Below, piece after piece: positions 18,283-27,802 of a stretch of 64,000 nt of DNA. A model generated the notes under the pieces. The model saw only the letters and a program-made list of their open reading frames with translations. It was not told the DNA's origin and did no database searches. A program made the translations under genes and the position numbers. Source of the stretch: Shewanella sp. MTB7 (lineage in GTDB: Bacteria; Pseudomonadota; Gammaproteobacteria; Enterobacterales; Shewanellaceae); assembly GCF_027571385.1 (NCBI RefSeq), contig NZ_CP085636.1:2108001-2172000 (forward strand), read 5' to 3'. Within the stretch, counting starts at the first letter, position 1. Every line of letters starts with the position of its first letter.

Positions 18283-20778
18283 TTATAACTGTTTAAGGTG
18301 ATCTTGTGCGACTTGATTATTTGGATCGGTTTGTAAAGCATGTTGAAAAGCGGTCTTCGCACTCTCTAGCTCATTAACTTCAATCATAAATAAACCTAGT
18401 TTAAGCCAAGTCGTTACATCTTCTGAATTCTTGTCTAAATAGTCTAAGTAAGCGGTCACTGACTCTTGAAATTTCCCTTGCAGCTTCAATATGTGCGCAT
18501 GTTGCGGTATATACTCATCAGAATACGTAGATAGCTGAGCGAGAGCGAATTCAGCAACGTCGATGTTGCTCGTTTTTAGCGCTAAGAGACTGATCTGTTT
18601 TAACTCTACTTCAGATTGTAAGGCCTCATCTAACGCTAATAAGGTTTGTAATGCTTCACTGTCTTTCTGCTCTAGCTGTAGCTGATGACAGTAAGTCAGG
18701 TGATATAACCGTTTGGCCTCATCGTCGTTTTCAGCAAGTGTTTTAAGGTTTCTTGTCATTTTAAGCAAACCGTGATGATCATTATCCCTAATTAGCACGA
18801 TTATTTTTTCAAATACATTTTGCATAGACGCAGACTCTTTGACTGTATCTATATATTCTTTTGGTGTGATAGCGAGCTGTTCTAGATACTCACCTTTAAT
18901 GACATTTAGCTGCTGTTCATATGTATTTATGAGCTCAGGTCGGTCCTTAAAGCAACCATTCATCTGCCAGTTCGTGTGATGTGAAAGCCAGATATTAACT
19001 CGACCATGTTGCTGTTCTTTTCTCCAAAACTCTGTGAGTGCAAATAGATTACTTTCTAAGGAAAGCTCATTGACCCTATGGGTCAATCTTATTTGAGTGT
19101 CATTAACAAGTTCTAATAGTTGTTTAGCGACCACTAAATAGGCTTGATAATAATCATGAGTCATCTGGTGAACATGAGTTTCATCCCAATCATCAGTTTT
19201 TTTGGTCGTCAGAAAATCCGTAAACTCAGCTAAACCATAGGTTTTAATCAATTTAGCAACACTTGAATATTTGTGATTGATTTTTTTATCAATAACACCA
19301 ATATCAATCGAATATTTCTGTGTCATACCCGTTGGTGACTTATCATCTTTCAGTTGTTTACTTAAACGTAATGCTTTGTCAGATAACTTGATGATGTCTT
19401 TTAGGGTATCAGCTAATCGGTTGAACTCTTTTTTAGACGTTAAGTTATTTTTCTTTTTGTCTTCAATGGTTAAGTCGGGGATCAAATTGAGCAATTGCGA
19501 CGGAGAGCAGTCGGTGGGAGTCAGTTGAATTTGCTCAATGCGTTTATGAGCTATACCGTCAACTTTAGCTGCATTGACAGACAAATTGAGGAATTCGATT
19601 TCTGGGTTGACTGATGCTTCTGCAGCTAAGGCTTGCATGGCAAGTTTTAGTTGAATCACGGTTTCAGCTTTCTTATCACCATAGGTATCTACCCACTCCC
19701 CCATTATCCCTAAGTTAGGGCCAATGTTAGATTCAACAGAACCTTTGGTGTGGGTAAAACCATCGTCGGTGAAACAGAGGTCAACCCCCGTTAATATGAT
19801 GCGAGAAAATCCCATTTTAGTCGCTAAATGGACTGAAGCATTCGTCACCGTAGGCCCTAATGTATTGATATTGCCCGTGCTCTCCAGTTGCCAAGGATAC
19901 TGACAGTCCATAAATAGCGTTTTGCCTTCCCATTGCCCTAACAGTCTTGAACTGACGTGGAATGAATTGACAAATAAGCTGGAGGTCGCAAGTGACATCA
20001 TGTCTCTATTGACTTCAAAGCTGAAATCATAAGGATCTACCGAGACGATGATGTGAGGTGTAATGCCTTCATGCGCTAGTTTTCCCGCTATTCGCGAGAC
20101 AGCAATAATAAATAGCTTTTCTCGGTTGCTTTTTATCCAATCAATATTGTCATCTAACGATGGGCCGCCCGCAACAATGAGGCAGCTTTTCCCGTTAAAC
20201 TTGTTACCGAGTAGTGAAGCTGGCAACATATTCTCAGAAACATTTTTAAATTGCTGTTGAAAGTATTTTTTCTGGGACGAGTTTTGTATCTGTTCTAAAT
20301 GTTCCGCCTCTAACATTTTAACGATTTGAGTGTTAAGTATGCTGTATTCTGGAAGGTGACTGGAGGTTGCAGCTAAACTTCGATGATGTTTGAAGTTATT
20401 TTTAAGTATGTATATGGCATACGTTGTTGATGGAAACTCAGCCTGAAATTCCTCAACACTATAAATAAACAATTTATCAGCTAATTCTTTGGGTATATCA
20501 ATATTCAGTAAATTGAGTACGGTATCTAACTCAATAAAGATATAGATACTGCCTTTCGCTATACCTTGTTCCAGTAAATAGTTAACCAGTAAACCTGAGT
20601 CTAATCCAACGATGACTTGCAACATATCTTCTTTAGCAAAGTCACGTTTAAATTTCTTGTTGTATTGAGTTTTTGAATCAATGGATTCAAACATATTTCG
20701 GTTAATACTAGGGAGATAGTATTCATTAAATGGGCTGATTGAGAAAGTGCTTTGTATGTTGGATTCAGCTAAATACAT
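18283..20778 (-). CDS. Maf-type motility accessory factor (putative flagellin nonulosonate transferase)
   Basis: The 831-residue protein carries the DUF115/MptE-like domain in the middle: NGKSCLIVAGGPSLDDNIDW (about residues 195-215), ITPHIIVSVDPYDF, and later RIILTGVDLCFTDDGFTH. This is the hallmark of Maf proteins, which transfer pseudaminic or legionaminic acids to flagellin in Campylobacter, Aeromonas and Shewanella. The C-terminal 150 residues look like TPR repeats (WLKLGLFMIEVNELESAKTAFQHAL), possibly for binding flagellin. It is last in the operon, 127 bases after the acyltransferase gene, next to a complete CMP-nonulosonate pathway, so its donor is probably the sugar made by those enzymes. 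Confidence 0.87.
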   Translation of the reverse strand: MYLAESNIQSTFSISPFNEYYLPSINRNMFESIDSKTQYNKKFKRDFAKEDMLQVIVGLDSGLLVNYLLEQGIAKGSIYIFIELDTVLNLLNIDIPKELADKLFIYSVEEFQAEFPSTTYAIYILKNNFKHHRSLAATSSHLPEYSILNTQIVKMLEAEHLEQIQNSSQKKYFQQQFKNVSENMLPASLLGNKFNGKSCLIVAGGPSLDDNIDWIKSNREKLFIIAVSRIAGKLAHEGITPHIIVSVDPYDFSFEVNRDMMSLATSSLFVNSFHVSSRLLGQWEGKTLFMDCQYPWQLESTGNINTLGPTVTNASVHLATKMGFSRIILTGVDLCFTDDGFTHTKGSVESNIGPNLGIMGEWVDTYGDKKAETVIQLKLAMQALAAEASVNPEIEFLNLSVNAAKVDGIAHKRIEQIQLTPTDCSPSQLLNLIPDLTIEDKKKNNLTSKKEFNRLADTLKDIIKLSDKALRLSKQLKDDKSPTGMTQKYSIDIGVIDKKINHKYSSVAKLIKTYGLAEFTDFLTTKKTDDWDETHVHQMTHDYYQAYLVVAKQLLELVNDTQIRLTHRVNELSLESNLFALTEFWRKEQQHGRVNIWLSHHTNWQMNGCFKDRPELINTYEQQLNVIKGEYLEQLAITPKEYIDTVKESASMQNVFEKIIVLIRDNDHHGLLKMTRNLKTLAENDDEAKRLYHLTYCHQLQLEQKDSEALQTLLALDEALQSEVELKQISLLALKTSNIDVAEFALAQLSTYSDEYIPQHAHILKLQGKFQESVTAYLDYLDKNSEDVTTWLKLGLFMIEVNELESAKTAFQHALQTDPNNQVAQDHLKQL

Positions 20779-20905
20779 TTGGTCCTCATTGAATTCTAAT
20801 AGTCACGTCAATAAAGTGGCTTGAATGGTGTTTAGAAACACAAATTATTATCTAGTCAAGCTATTTTCATGCCAGCTTTTCAAAGTGAAAAAAGGTGGAT
20901 ATAAA

Positions 20906-21445
20906 TCACTTAAGCTGTTTTATTATCCGTGCTGGTTGGCCTGCGACAACGGTGAAAGGAGGAACATCTTTAGTGACGACACTACCAGCACCAACGACAC
21001 TGTTTTGGCCAACAGTAACACCAGGTAGGATAATGGCATTTGCACCGATCCAGGCTCCGGTGGAGATGATTACTGGCTGAATGGGTTTATGTCCTTGGGA
21101 GAAGATAGGTTGCTGGGGATCACTAAATTCATGGTTAGCAGTATAGATGTGGACGCCAGAACCGATTAAGACATAATCCTCGATGGTGATGTTGACCGAC
21201 TTGGGTCCATGTTCGGATCCAAACAACATAGTGCCAGGTCTGAGTACGACCTCGTTGCCGATACTGATATGGTCACAACAGATGGCATAGCTTCCGGGTC
21301 TCATCGCACTATTGTGGCCAAATTTAGCAAATTTTTTTCGACACAACCAAGTACCAAGCCGTTTAGAGTGCAGTAAAAGATGAGTAAGAGGGATGTCAGG
21401 CCCTATACGCTTTACCTGTAGCCAGTAGTTAATTTTTTTGATCAT
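20906..21445 (-). CDS. Left-handed beta-helix acyltransferase (WbbJ/NodL-like)
   Basis: The 179-residue protein has hexapeptide repeats forming a left-handed beta-helix (IGNEVVLRPGTMLFGSEHG, GAWIGANAIILPGVTVGQNSVVGAGSVVTKD). The tail VAGQPARIIKQLK is typical of O- or N-acetyltransferases of the CysE/LacA/NodL group. It probably uses acetyl-CoA, or another acyl-CoA, to decorate a sugar made by this operon. It starts 3 bases after the SDR stop, which suggests translational coupling. The exact acceptor cannot be read from sequence. Confidence 0.8.
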   Translation of the reverse strand: MIKKINYWLQVKRIGPDIPLTHLLLHSKRLGTWLCRKKFAKFGHNSAMRPGSYAICCDHISIGNEVVLRPGTMLFGSEHGPKSVNITIEDYVLIGSGVHIYTANHEFSDPQQPIFSQGHKPIQPVIISTGAWIGANAIILPGVTVGQNSVVGAGSVVTKDVPPFTVVAGQPARIIKQLK

Positions 21446-21448
21446 AGT

Positions 21449-22207
21449 TTATACCGTAAACCCATCATCAATGATTAAGTTTTGACCTGTGATGTATGTC
21501 GATTGATCTGAAAGTAGAAAGGTAATTGAACCGGTCAGATCCTTTGGTGAAAGCATACCATGGCCGTGAGTTTCATTTTTATAGGCGGCTAGGAACTCTT
21601 CAGGTTGATTATCGAAAATGCCTCCTGGACTGATACTATTGACTCTAAATCGACTGTCTTTAACGAAGGCTGCCACATATTTATTGAGATGAAGCAGGGC
21701 TGATTTGATGGCGGCATACTCGACAGGCATGGTCATTGGCGTGCCATCATAGATGGCAAATTTAGGTGCAACAACCCCGTAAATAGATGAAATGTTAACG
21801 ACGGACATAGGGGTTTGTTGCTTGATAAATTGTGCTGCACATTGTTGCATAAACAGAAATGATGAACCCAGATGCAAAGAGATATTTTCATTGAAACTGT
21901 CCAATGATACGTCTAAAAATGCGGTTCCGTACTGCTTGTTTCTGGGGTAAGTGCAGTTCACTGCTCCATCAATCTCAGCCTGAGACGAAAAGAACTCTTT
22001 CATTGCCAGTTCATCTGTAGAGTCTAGTTCGACTAGGCTCAAGCATTCACTTTCAGTCTCCAATAACTCAGCTAATTTACCTGCCACTGATGACATTGAA
22101 ATGTCAGTTGCTATCACCTTTGCGCCTTGGGTTACAAGAGAGCTTGTCAGTTGGGAGCCAAGTAAACCTCCAGCTCCCGTAATTAGGATTGTTTTACCCT
22201 TTAGCAT
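21449..22207 (-). CDS. SDR-family oxidoreductase (PtmA-like)
   Basis: The 252-residue protein is a classical short-chain dehydrogenase. It has the NAD(P)-binding TGAGGLLGSQL near residue 10, an active-site Ser in VNISSIYG and the YxxxK pair in YAAIKSALL, with a C-terminal SGSITFLLSDQSTYITGQNLIIDDGF region. Its place beside a CMP-nonulosonate cytidylyltransferase recalls ptmA next to ptmB in Campylobacter flagellar glycosylation loci. The step it catalyses here is inferred to concern sugar modification but is not established. It overlaps the upstream gene by 7 bases. Confidence 0.8.
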   Translation of the reverse strand: MLKGKTILITGAGGLLGSQLTSSLVTQGAKVIATDISMSSVAGKLAELLETESECLSLVELDSTDELAMKEFFSSQAEIDGAVNCTYPRNKQYGTAFLDVSLDSFNENISLHLGSSFLFMQQCAAQFIKQQTPMSVVNISSIYGVVAPKFAIYDGTPMTMPVEYAAIKSALLHLNKYVAAFVKDSRFRVNSISPGGIFDNQPEEFLAAYKNETHGHGMLSPKDLTGSITFLLSDQSTYITGQNLIIDDGFTV

Positions 22208-22899
22208 ACTTGTCCTTTACAGCTTAAAATAGCTTCAGCTAATTTGAAATCGTAGATATCGTCGATATCTACGGCTCTCTCTTTAGGTATTATAGTATGA
22301 GTCACGTTTCCTGCGAAAAGACCAGTTTCATTAAGAATATAGTGCGGTGTTGAGACATAAACTACCGTCGTAATATCGTAAACTTGAGGCACATCTTGTC
22401 GACGAAATACAGCGTTACCTTCATTATTAACAAGTTCAATAAAGCCTGACTCGGTCTCTTTGATCATATTAAAGTAGGGGCTACGATTAGATGGAGTTGT
22501 CGTAATACAAATATCGGCACGACTTATATGAAGTTTATGCATGGCTGACTTAACATCTTCAACACTTCTTAATGGGCTGGTGGCGGGCAAGCTAATAAAT
22601 TGTTCAAATTCACCATATTTACTCGTTACCCAGTTCACTGCGTGCTGCCAGGAAAGCCATTCTGGTGAACTATCGCCAGCCAAATGCTCTGGTCTCGGTA
22701 TCACCTCTGCTCCAGCTGCTAAACCAATGCTGGCAATTTCATGATCATCCGTCGAAATAAACACCCTATCTATGTCGGTGACATTGAGCGCCGTTTCGAT
22801 GGAATAAACGATAAGTGGCTTGCCGAGTAAATGTTTGATGTTCTTTCTTGGAAGTCCTTTTGACCCTCCGCGGGCAAAAATAAAGGCGTATTTTTTCAT
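22201..22899 (-). CDS. neuA: Acylneuraminate/legionaminate cytidylyltransferase
   Basis: The enzyme makes the CMP-activated nonulosonic acid from CTP. The signature near the N terminus is FIFARGGSKGLPRKNIKHL, followed by RVFISTDDHEIASIG and FISLPATSPLRSVEDV, all typical of NeuA/PseF/LegF/PtmB proteins. An open frame extends to 22914, but the ATG at 22899 overlaps the stop of the preceding gene in an ATGA arrangement and gives the standard MKKYAFIFARGGSKG start with 232 residues. In Campylobacter terms it is closest in role to LegF/PtmB; the exact sugar is inferred from neighbours. Confidence 0.9.
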   Translation of the reverse strand: MKKYAFIFARGGSKGLPRKNIKHLLGKPLIVYSIETALNVTDIDRVFISTDDHEIASIGLAAGAEVIPRPEHLAGDSSPEWLSWQHAVNWVTSKYGEFEQFISLPATSPLRSVEDVKSAMHKLHISRADICITTTPSNRSPYFNMIKETESGFIELVNNEGNAVFRRQDVPQVYDITTVVYVSTPHYILNETGLFAGNVTHTIIPKERAVDIDDIYDFKLAEAILSCKGQVC

Positions 22900-23876
22900 T
22901 GGGTGACTCCCCATGTCGCCTGCTGCTTAATTTGAGCAATCAAGCTTACGGTCTGACTCGCATCTTCTAAGGATGTCGTTGTACACTCACCGCGTTTAAT
23001 ATTGTTGATAAAGTCAGTGAGCATATTGATGTACATTTGGTTCTTATCCCATTCAGGCGCTGAGTACAGTAGCTGTGTGCCTTCATGACTGTGGTGAGTG
23101 ACTGTATTGGCTAATAAGTCCCAATGTAGCCGACCTTTTGAGCCGATAAAAGTACACTCTCGTTGTGCTTGCTTCTGGATAAAATCCATGTGAAGCGAGC
23201 AAAGGCATCCTTTGTGATTAGTTAATATTAGGTCGGCAATCTCTTCAATGTCTAATCCTAACTCTTTGGTGTTTCTAAGTTGTGCATAGTTGAGTTCCAA
23301 AGGGCCAAGTAACCAGTGTAAGTAATCCAGCTCATGGCTTAATTCGAGTAGAGCACCGCCACCAAGCGACTTATTAGCAGAGACTGAATGAGTGTAATGC
23401 TTATTCGGCCGCCAATCGGGTAAGTATTGTCCAACACTAGCCTGGCAGTTATATAGCTCACCAATAAAGTCTTCAGATAATAATCGCTTAACCTCAATGG
23501 CAGAGCTGAGGTACCGCAAGCAATATCCGACCATAATCTGCCCTGAGTGTGTTTGAGATAGTGCTAAAAGGCGATTGGCGCTCTCTAGTTCGGATGTCAG
23601 CGGTTTTTCAATCAGAACCGGAATGTTATGTTGAATTAACATACTGGCATGGGTCTCATGATATGGGCTTGGTGAGGCTACAATCACCAGTTCCGGCTTG
23701 TTATCGATGAGCGTTTCAATATTAGAGAGTTGAAGATCGGCAAACTCTATCGGTTCATTTACTATTCTGCCACTGGCAGAAAGAGCAATAACCTTCGCCG
23801 TTGGAAAAAGCAATTTCAGGTTTTGTCTATGACGCCTAGCGATATTGCCTAGACCAATTACTGCAATAATTTTCAT
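22896..23876 (-). CDS. Gfo/Idh/MocA-family oxidoreductase (PtmF-like)
   Basis: The 326-residue NAD(P)-dependent sugar dehydrogenase starts with a Rossmann motif (IAVIGLGNIARRHRQNLK). It has the family EKPLT lysine motif (VLIEKPLTSELESANRLL) and a C-terminal beta-sheet domain with GGGALLELSHELDYLHWLLG. Gfo/Idh proteins oxidise or reduce a sugar ring carbon. In legionaminic acid loci of the Campylobacter ptm type such a gene accompanies the nucleotidyltransferase and an SDR, as here. The substrate is unknown. It overlaps both neighbours by 4 bases (ATGA), so translation is coupled. Confidence 0.83.
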   Translation of the reverse strand: MKIIAVIGLGNIARRHRQNLKLLFPTAKVIALSASGRIVNEPIEFADLQLSNIETLIDNKPELVIVASPSPYHETHASMLIQHNIPVLIEKPLTSELESANRLLALSQTHSGQIMVGYCLRYLSSAIEVKRLLSEDFIGELYNCQASVGQYLPDWRPNKHYTHSVSANKSLGGGALLELSHELDYLHWLLGPLELNYAQLRNTKELGLDIEEIADLILTNHKGCLCSLHMDFIQKQAQRECTFIGSKGRLHWDLLANTVTHHSHEGTQLLYSAPEWDKNQMYINMLTDFINNIKRGECTTTSLEDASQTVSLIAQIKQQATWGVTQ

Positions 23877-24931
23877 TGATCAAAGCCAAGTGCACAAATA
23901 TCAACTTGAGCTTGTTGAAAGTCGCCCATGCGGCCAATATCGAGCCAGTATTCATGGATAGGAAACATCAGTACCTCTCCCTTTTCTGCGATTTTCTGTT
24001 CAAGCAGTGTTGGCATATCAATATAGCTGTTAGCAGTAACACTTTTAACAATGTCTTGGTTGATAACATAGATACCCGCATTGATAAAAAATCGTTGTAT
24101 AGGCTTCTCGACCATATCTGTTATGCGACTCCCTTCACCACTGATCACGCCATAGGGAATTTGGTAGTCATATTCTCGGACACACATAGTGGCGTCGGCA
24201 TTGTTTTCATCGTGGAATTTAAGCAGAAGTTGAAAATCGACTTTGGTTAAAATGTCACCATTCATGACAATCGTGGGCAATTGAGGGATATTCTTAGGTA
24301 GTAGGCCGACGGCCCCCCCTGTTCCTAAAGGCGTCTCCTCATGAACGTAAGTGATGTTTATGCCCCACTGACTACCATCGTCAAAGTGCTGTTTAATTTG
24401 TTCAGGCATATAATGAGTGGAAATATAGAAATTGGTGAAGCCTGCTTGGATAAAGTTGGACAGTGCAATCTCGAGTAGTGGCTTATTTCCAACCTTGAGC
24501 ATAGGTTTAGGACATCTATCCGTAAGAGGCTTTAGGCGCGTACCAAAACCGCCAGCCATAATAAGTACCGGATTCGCATAATGAGATTGCTGCTGTGCAC
24601 TTTTTAAGGTCTCTAATCCAACAAGAATATCATTCTTAACCAATGGGATTGATAGAATACTGTGCTGTTGCATAAGCTGAAGCAGCTTCTTCTTCGACGT
24701 TGACGGCGATGCTATTCTAGGTTGGGTATTCATCACTTGAGTAACAAGCGCATCGAGAGATAAATTATTGAGTAGTCCACGACGAATATCGCCATCAGTG
24801 ATGATGCCAAGAAGACGGTGATCATCATCAGTCACTAAAGCGACTTGAAGCGCTTGAGCATTGATTAATTGAAGCGCATCACGAAGTGTCTTTTCTGGCG
24901 ATATTGTTACTTTGCTCAATACTTTATTCAT
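23873..24931 (-). CDS. CBS-domain sugar-1-phosphate nucleotidyltransferase (PtmE-like)
   Basis: The 352-residue protein is a fusion of two CBS domains (residues about 8-115, with ALVTDDDHRLLGIITDGDIRRGL) and a nucleotidyltransferase domain beginning PVLIMAGGFGTRLKPLTDRCPKPM. The same architecture occurs in Campylobacter PtmE, described as a glucosamine-1-phosphate guanylyltransferase that feeds the GDP-linked legionaminic route. Its presence suggests a dedicated nucleotide-sugar precursor in this operon rather than reliance on housekeeping UDP-GlcNAc alone. The nucleotide cannot be decided from sequence by eye. It overlaps the next gene by 4 bases and starts 1 base after the preceding stop. 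Confidence 0.82.
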   Translation of the reverse strand: MNKVLSKVTISPEKTLRDALQLINAQALQVALVTDDDHRLLGIITDGDIRRGLLNNLSLDALVTQVMNTQPRIASPSTSKKKLLQLMQQHSILSIPLVKNDILVGLETLKSAQQQSHYANPVLIMAGGFGTRLKPLTDRCPKPMLKVGNKPLLEIALSNFIQAGFTNFYISTHYMPEQIKQHFDDGSQWGINITYVHEETPLGTGGAVGLLPKNIPQLPTIVMNGDILTKVDFQLLLKFHDENNADATMCVREYDYQIPYGVISGEGSRITDMVEKPIQRFFINAGIYVINQDIVKSVTANSYIDMPTLLEQKIAEKGEVLMFPIHEYWLDIGRMGDFQQAQVDICALGFDQ

Positions 24932-24932
24932 T

Positions 24933-25571
24933 CTATGACCTTTTCTCTATCTTACTTCGGTAACCATAAGCAATGGAATTATCAGGCATATCTTTGGTCA
25001 CTGTAGCGCCAGCGGCAACAATGCAGTGTTTTCCAATCGAGACACCTTGAATCACATTAGCGCCAGTCGCTATATGGGTATGCTCACCAATGTGGACGTT
25101 TCCACAAATAGTCGCTCCTGGAGCAATGTGGCAATGCATACCGATATGACAATCATGTTCAACAATGGCACCTGAATTAACGATGGTACTCGCGCCAATC
25201 ACAGCACCAGTTTGTATGATCGCACCGGTTAAAATTTGCGAGCCAACCCCAATCGTGGAATAGGGCGATAACATTGCATTTTGGGATATCACCGTTTCAA
25301 ATTGAAAGTTTAATTGAGTAAAATAGTTAAAAATCTCATGACGTAAACCTTGTCTAGGCAATGAGCCTAAGCCATTAACTAATTTAACCTCATTCTGAGA
25401 GAATTGTAAAATATCATCATCAGAATCAAAATGTTGTATGTGATTAAAGACTGAGCTGGTGCCTTTGTCTGGGCTGATCACGGCTAAAATAGTATGCGTG
25501 TTTTGCAATAAAATATCGGTGAGAACACTAGCATGACCTCCTGAGCCGATCATAATGATAGGCTTAATCAT
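24933..25571 (-). CDS. NeuD/LegH-like sugar acetyltransferase
   Basis: The 212-residue protein has the PglD/NeuD layout: an N-terminal Rossmann-like part beginning IIMIGSGGHASVLTDILLQ, then a left-handed beta-helix with hexapeptide repeats (VNSGAIVEHDCHIGMHCHIAPGATI) containing the catalytic-type His in EHDCHIG, and the end GATVTKDMPDNSIAYG. In legionaminic acid synthesis the N-acetyltransferase step (LegH) is done by this family; in sialic acid loci NeuD O-acetylates. As the only NeuD-type gene of the operon it is the best LegH candidate. It overlaps neuB by 8 bases. Confidence 0.8.
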   Translation of the reverse strand: MIKPIIMIGSGGHASVLTDILLQNTHTILAVISPDKGTSSVFNHIQHFDSDDDILQFSQNEVKLVNGLGSLPRQGLRHEIFNYFTQLNFQFETVISQNAMLSPYSTIGVGSQILTGAIIQTGAVIGASTIVNSGAIVEHDCHIGMHCHIAPGATICGNVHIGEHTHIATGANVIQGVSIGKHCIVAAGATVTKDMPDNSIAYGYRSKIEKRS

Positions 25572-26637
25572 AAATCACCTCCCCAGCAGCGTAGTCTTTA
25601 CCTGCTTGAGTGCCGAGTCGTTGCCAATATTGATAAGGGCTTGAGCCTGTACCTGGTCGCTTTACCGATAAGTTGTCGGTAGAGAAACGGTCGCCTTTTT
25701 TAATCGCTTTCGCCGTAACTAAGCTTTTTCTGGCAACGCTAATATTTTTAAACTCACTGGCTTGGGGGGTCTTAACGCCATTTCCCATGGCAAGTTCAAC
25801 AGTACGAATTGCAGCAACCATGGCCGTTAGCTCATCAGGCTCCAGAGACGCTTTATGATCGGGGCCTGGCATTTTTTTGTTTAAGGTAAAGTGCTTTTCA
25901 ATAATGCTGGCTCCACGAGCCGTAGCGGCGATGGGTATCGTGATCCCTTGACTGTGGTCAGAGTAACCTACTGGTAGTGAAAAAACCGACGCTAAGGTAT
26001 CCATTGCTTTGAGGTTTATCTCATTAAACGGCGCGGGATATTCAGTCGTACAATGTAATAATGTCACCTTTTCTTTCAGTGCTTTTTGCCCCTTATCAGT
26101 TATATAAGCCGCTGAGAAAGCATCTATATTTGGTTCGGTGTCGCTTGGTGTTGTCAGGCCGAATGCAATAACCCCTAGTGCTGACTCTATCTCGGCTAAG
26201 GTCGACATCCCTGTAGATAAAATGAGATCGCAACCTGTACGTGCATGCTCAAGTATAAAGGGGGCATTGGTGATTTCACCCGAGGCAATTTTTAATCTCT
26301 TAAGTTGAAGTGTGTTAACTAAGAAATCTAAACTTTCAGTGTCAAATGCCGTAGAGAGAAACTGTATACCAAGCATTTGGCAATACTCTATCAGGCGTTG
26401 ATGAGTCTCATAGGACAGCTCCAAGCGGCTTAACATTGTCAGCTGAGATTCAACTTTTTTTGTATTACTAATCTGATATTCAGCTTGCTCTGCTGTGGCT
26501 GTCACTAAACTTTTAGCATTAAAAGTTTGAAATTTAACGGCATCTGCTCCTGCTTTATGCGCGACATTGATGAGTTCGATGGCTAACTTTTCATCGCCAT
26601 TATGATTAACGCCAGCTTCGGCAATGATCAAGGTCAT
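25564..26637 (-). CDS. neuB: Nonulosonic (legionaminic/sialic) acid synthase
   Basis: The 357-residue enzyme condenses a 6-carbon sugar with phosphoenolpyruvate to the 9-carbon acid. NeuB motifs are plain: IIAEAGVNHNGDEKLAIELI at the start, DAVKFQTF, LILSTGMSTLAEIE, LHCTTEYPAPFNEINL, GYSDHSQGI and EKHFTL. The C-terminal SAF (antifreeze-like) domain follows from about residue 290 (ARKSLVTAKAIKKGDRF). Which acid is made depends on the substrate from the 2-epimerase upstream; LegB and LegC homologues in the operon favour a legionaminic-type product. It starts 1 base after the neuC stop. Confidence 0.93.
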   Translation of the reverse strand: MTLIIAEAGVNHNGDEKLAIELINVAHKAGADAVKFQTFNAKSLVTATAEQAEYQISNTKKVESQLTMLSRLELSYETHQRLIEYCQMLGIQFLSTAFDTESLDFLVNTLQLKRLKIASGEITNAPFILEHARTGCDLILSTGMSTLAEIESALGVIAFGLTTPSDTEPNIDAFSAAYITDKGQKALKEKVTLLHCTTEYPAPFNEINLKAMDTLASVFSLPVGYSDHSQGITIPIAATARGASIIEKHFTLNKKMPGPDHKASLEPDELTAMVAAIRTVELAMGNGVKTPQASEFKNISVARKSLVTAKAIKKGDRFSTDNLSVKRPGTGSSPYQYWQRLGTQAGKDYAAGEVIYD

Positions 26638-26638
26638 A

Positions 26639-27802
26639 TTATTGTCCTACCTCAATATCATAAAAAGTCTTTATGGGATCAGTATCCATGCTTACTAATA
26701 TGTTTCTAATGTCATGGCTGGCAAGTCCTTGCCCATAAGGGTTACTCACAGGGGATACTTTTAGCTCTTCAGTCATGTCAATGGCTTGCGTTATCGCATT
26801 GACTATTGCATTGAATATTGGCTTGGTATTAATGACGCTACTTGCAGCAAGCCGGCCTTTTTGACGATCACCAATATCGACAGTAGCCACGTTAAAAGCA
26901 GGGACTTCAATAACACCACTTGATGAGTTACCAATTACAGCTGCTGCATGTTTGACTGCGCTAAGATAACGAGTCTGCCCGAGAGAGGGGATGGCAAGTA
27001 CACGACCATTTGACTGTGCAGCATAGGCTTGCAGTTGTGAGATCAGCCCGCGTCCACCATTATCTGCATTGGGATAAGTTAAAATAACTTGGTGCGAGGG
27101 AAATTGCGTTAGCGCATCCAATAACGCGCTAAACGTCTCCTGCGCTGGTTCCTTAGATAAGGTAACTGGGTGGTAAGTCACAACAAAGTAGGGTTTAGTT
27201 AATGAGTAATCTAGCGATGTAGATAACGCTTCTAAACTCATCAACTGACTGCGGTTGATATGGTCTAAGCCTATTGCACCAACATTGTGGACTCTACATG
27301 GGTGTTCACCCATCTGAATTACACGTTGTCGGTATGTTTCGGTTGATGTGCAGTGAATTTGACTTAGTTTGGTTATCGCATGTCGTATTGCATCATCATA
27401 AGCACCTTCGGTAATTTCACCACCGTGAATATGTAATATTGCAATGCCGAGAATCGTTGCCGTTTGCGCTACAGCCAACGCCTCAAACCGATCACCCAAT
27501 ATGACCAACACATCAGGTTTCAGTTTATCAAGTGCTTCAGAGTAACCAATAATGCCTAAACCCATGCTTTTGGCTGTGCCAACTGCAGAGTCTGAAGAAA
27601 GTAACATCTCAATTTTTTCATCAATGTAAAATCCATCTTTCTCTATTTGTTCAAAGGTATTACCAAACTCTGGAGATAGGTGGCTACCGGAAACAATAAG
27701 TTGAAGAGTGAGCTCTTTTGAGGTTTGAATATCTGATATTAACCAATAAAGTAAACCATAATCGGCTCTGGTGCCGGTGAACACAGCAATTTTTTTAGGC
27801 AT
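26639..27802 (-). CDS. neuC: Hydrolysing UDP/GDP-sugar 2-epimerase (NeuC/LegG)
   Basis: The 387-residue enzyme belongs to the epimerase_2 family: KIAVFTGTRADYGLLYWLI at the start, DVLVILGDRFEALAVA, HIHGGEITEGAYDDAIRH and GNSSSGVIEVP. These are characteristic of the hydrolysing NeuC/LegG/PtmD branch, which removes the nucleotide while inverting C2 and so makes the free 6-carbon substrate of NeuB. It overlaps the LegC gene by 8 bases and precedes neuB by 1 base, consistent with one tightly coupled unit. Confidence 0.92.
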   Translation of the reverse strand: MPKKIAVFTGTRADYGLLYWLISDIQTSKELTLQLIVSGSHLSPEFGNTFEQIEKDGFYIDEKIEMLLSSDSAVGTAKSMGLGIIGYSEALDKLKPDVLVILGDRFEALAVAQTATILGIAILHIHGGEITEGAYDDAIRHAITKLSQIHCTSTETYRQRVIQMGEHPCRVHNVGAIGLDHINRSQLMSLEALSTSLDYSLTKPYFVVTYHPVTLSKEPAQETFSALLDALTQFPSHQVILTYPNADNGGRGLISQLQAYAAQSNGRVLAIPSLGQTRYLSAVKHAAAVIGNSSSGVIEVPAFNVATVDIGDRQKGRLAASSVINTKPIFNAIVNAITQAIDMTEELKVSPVSNPYGQGLASHDIRNILVSMDTDPIKTFYDIEVGQ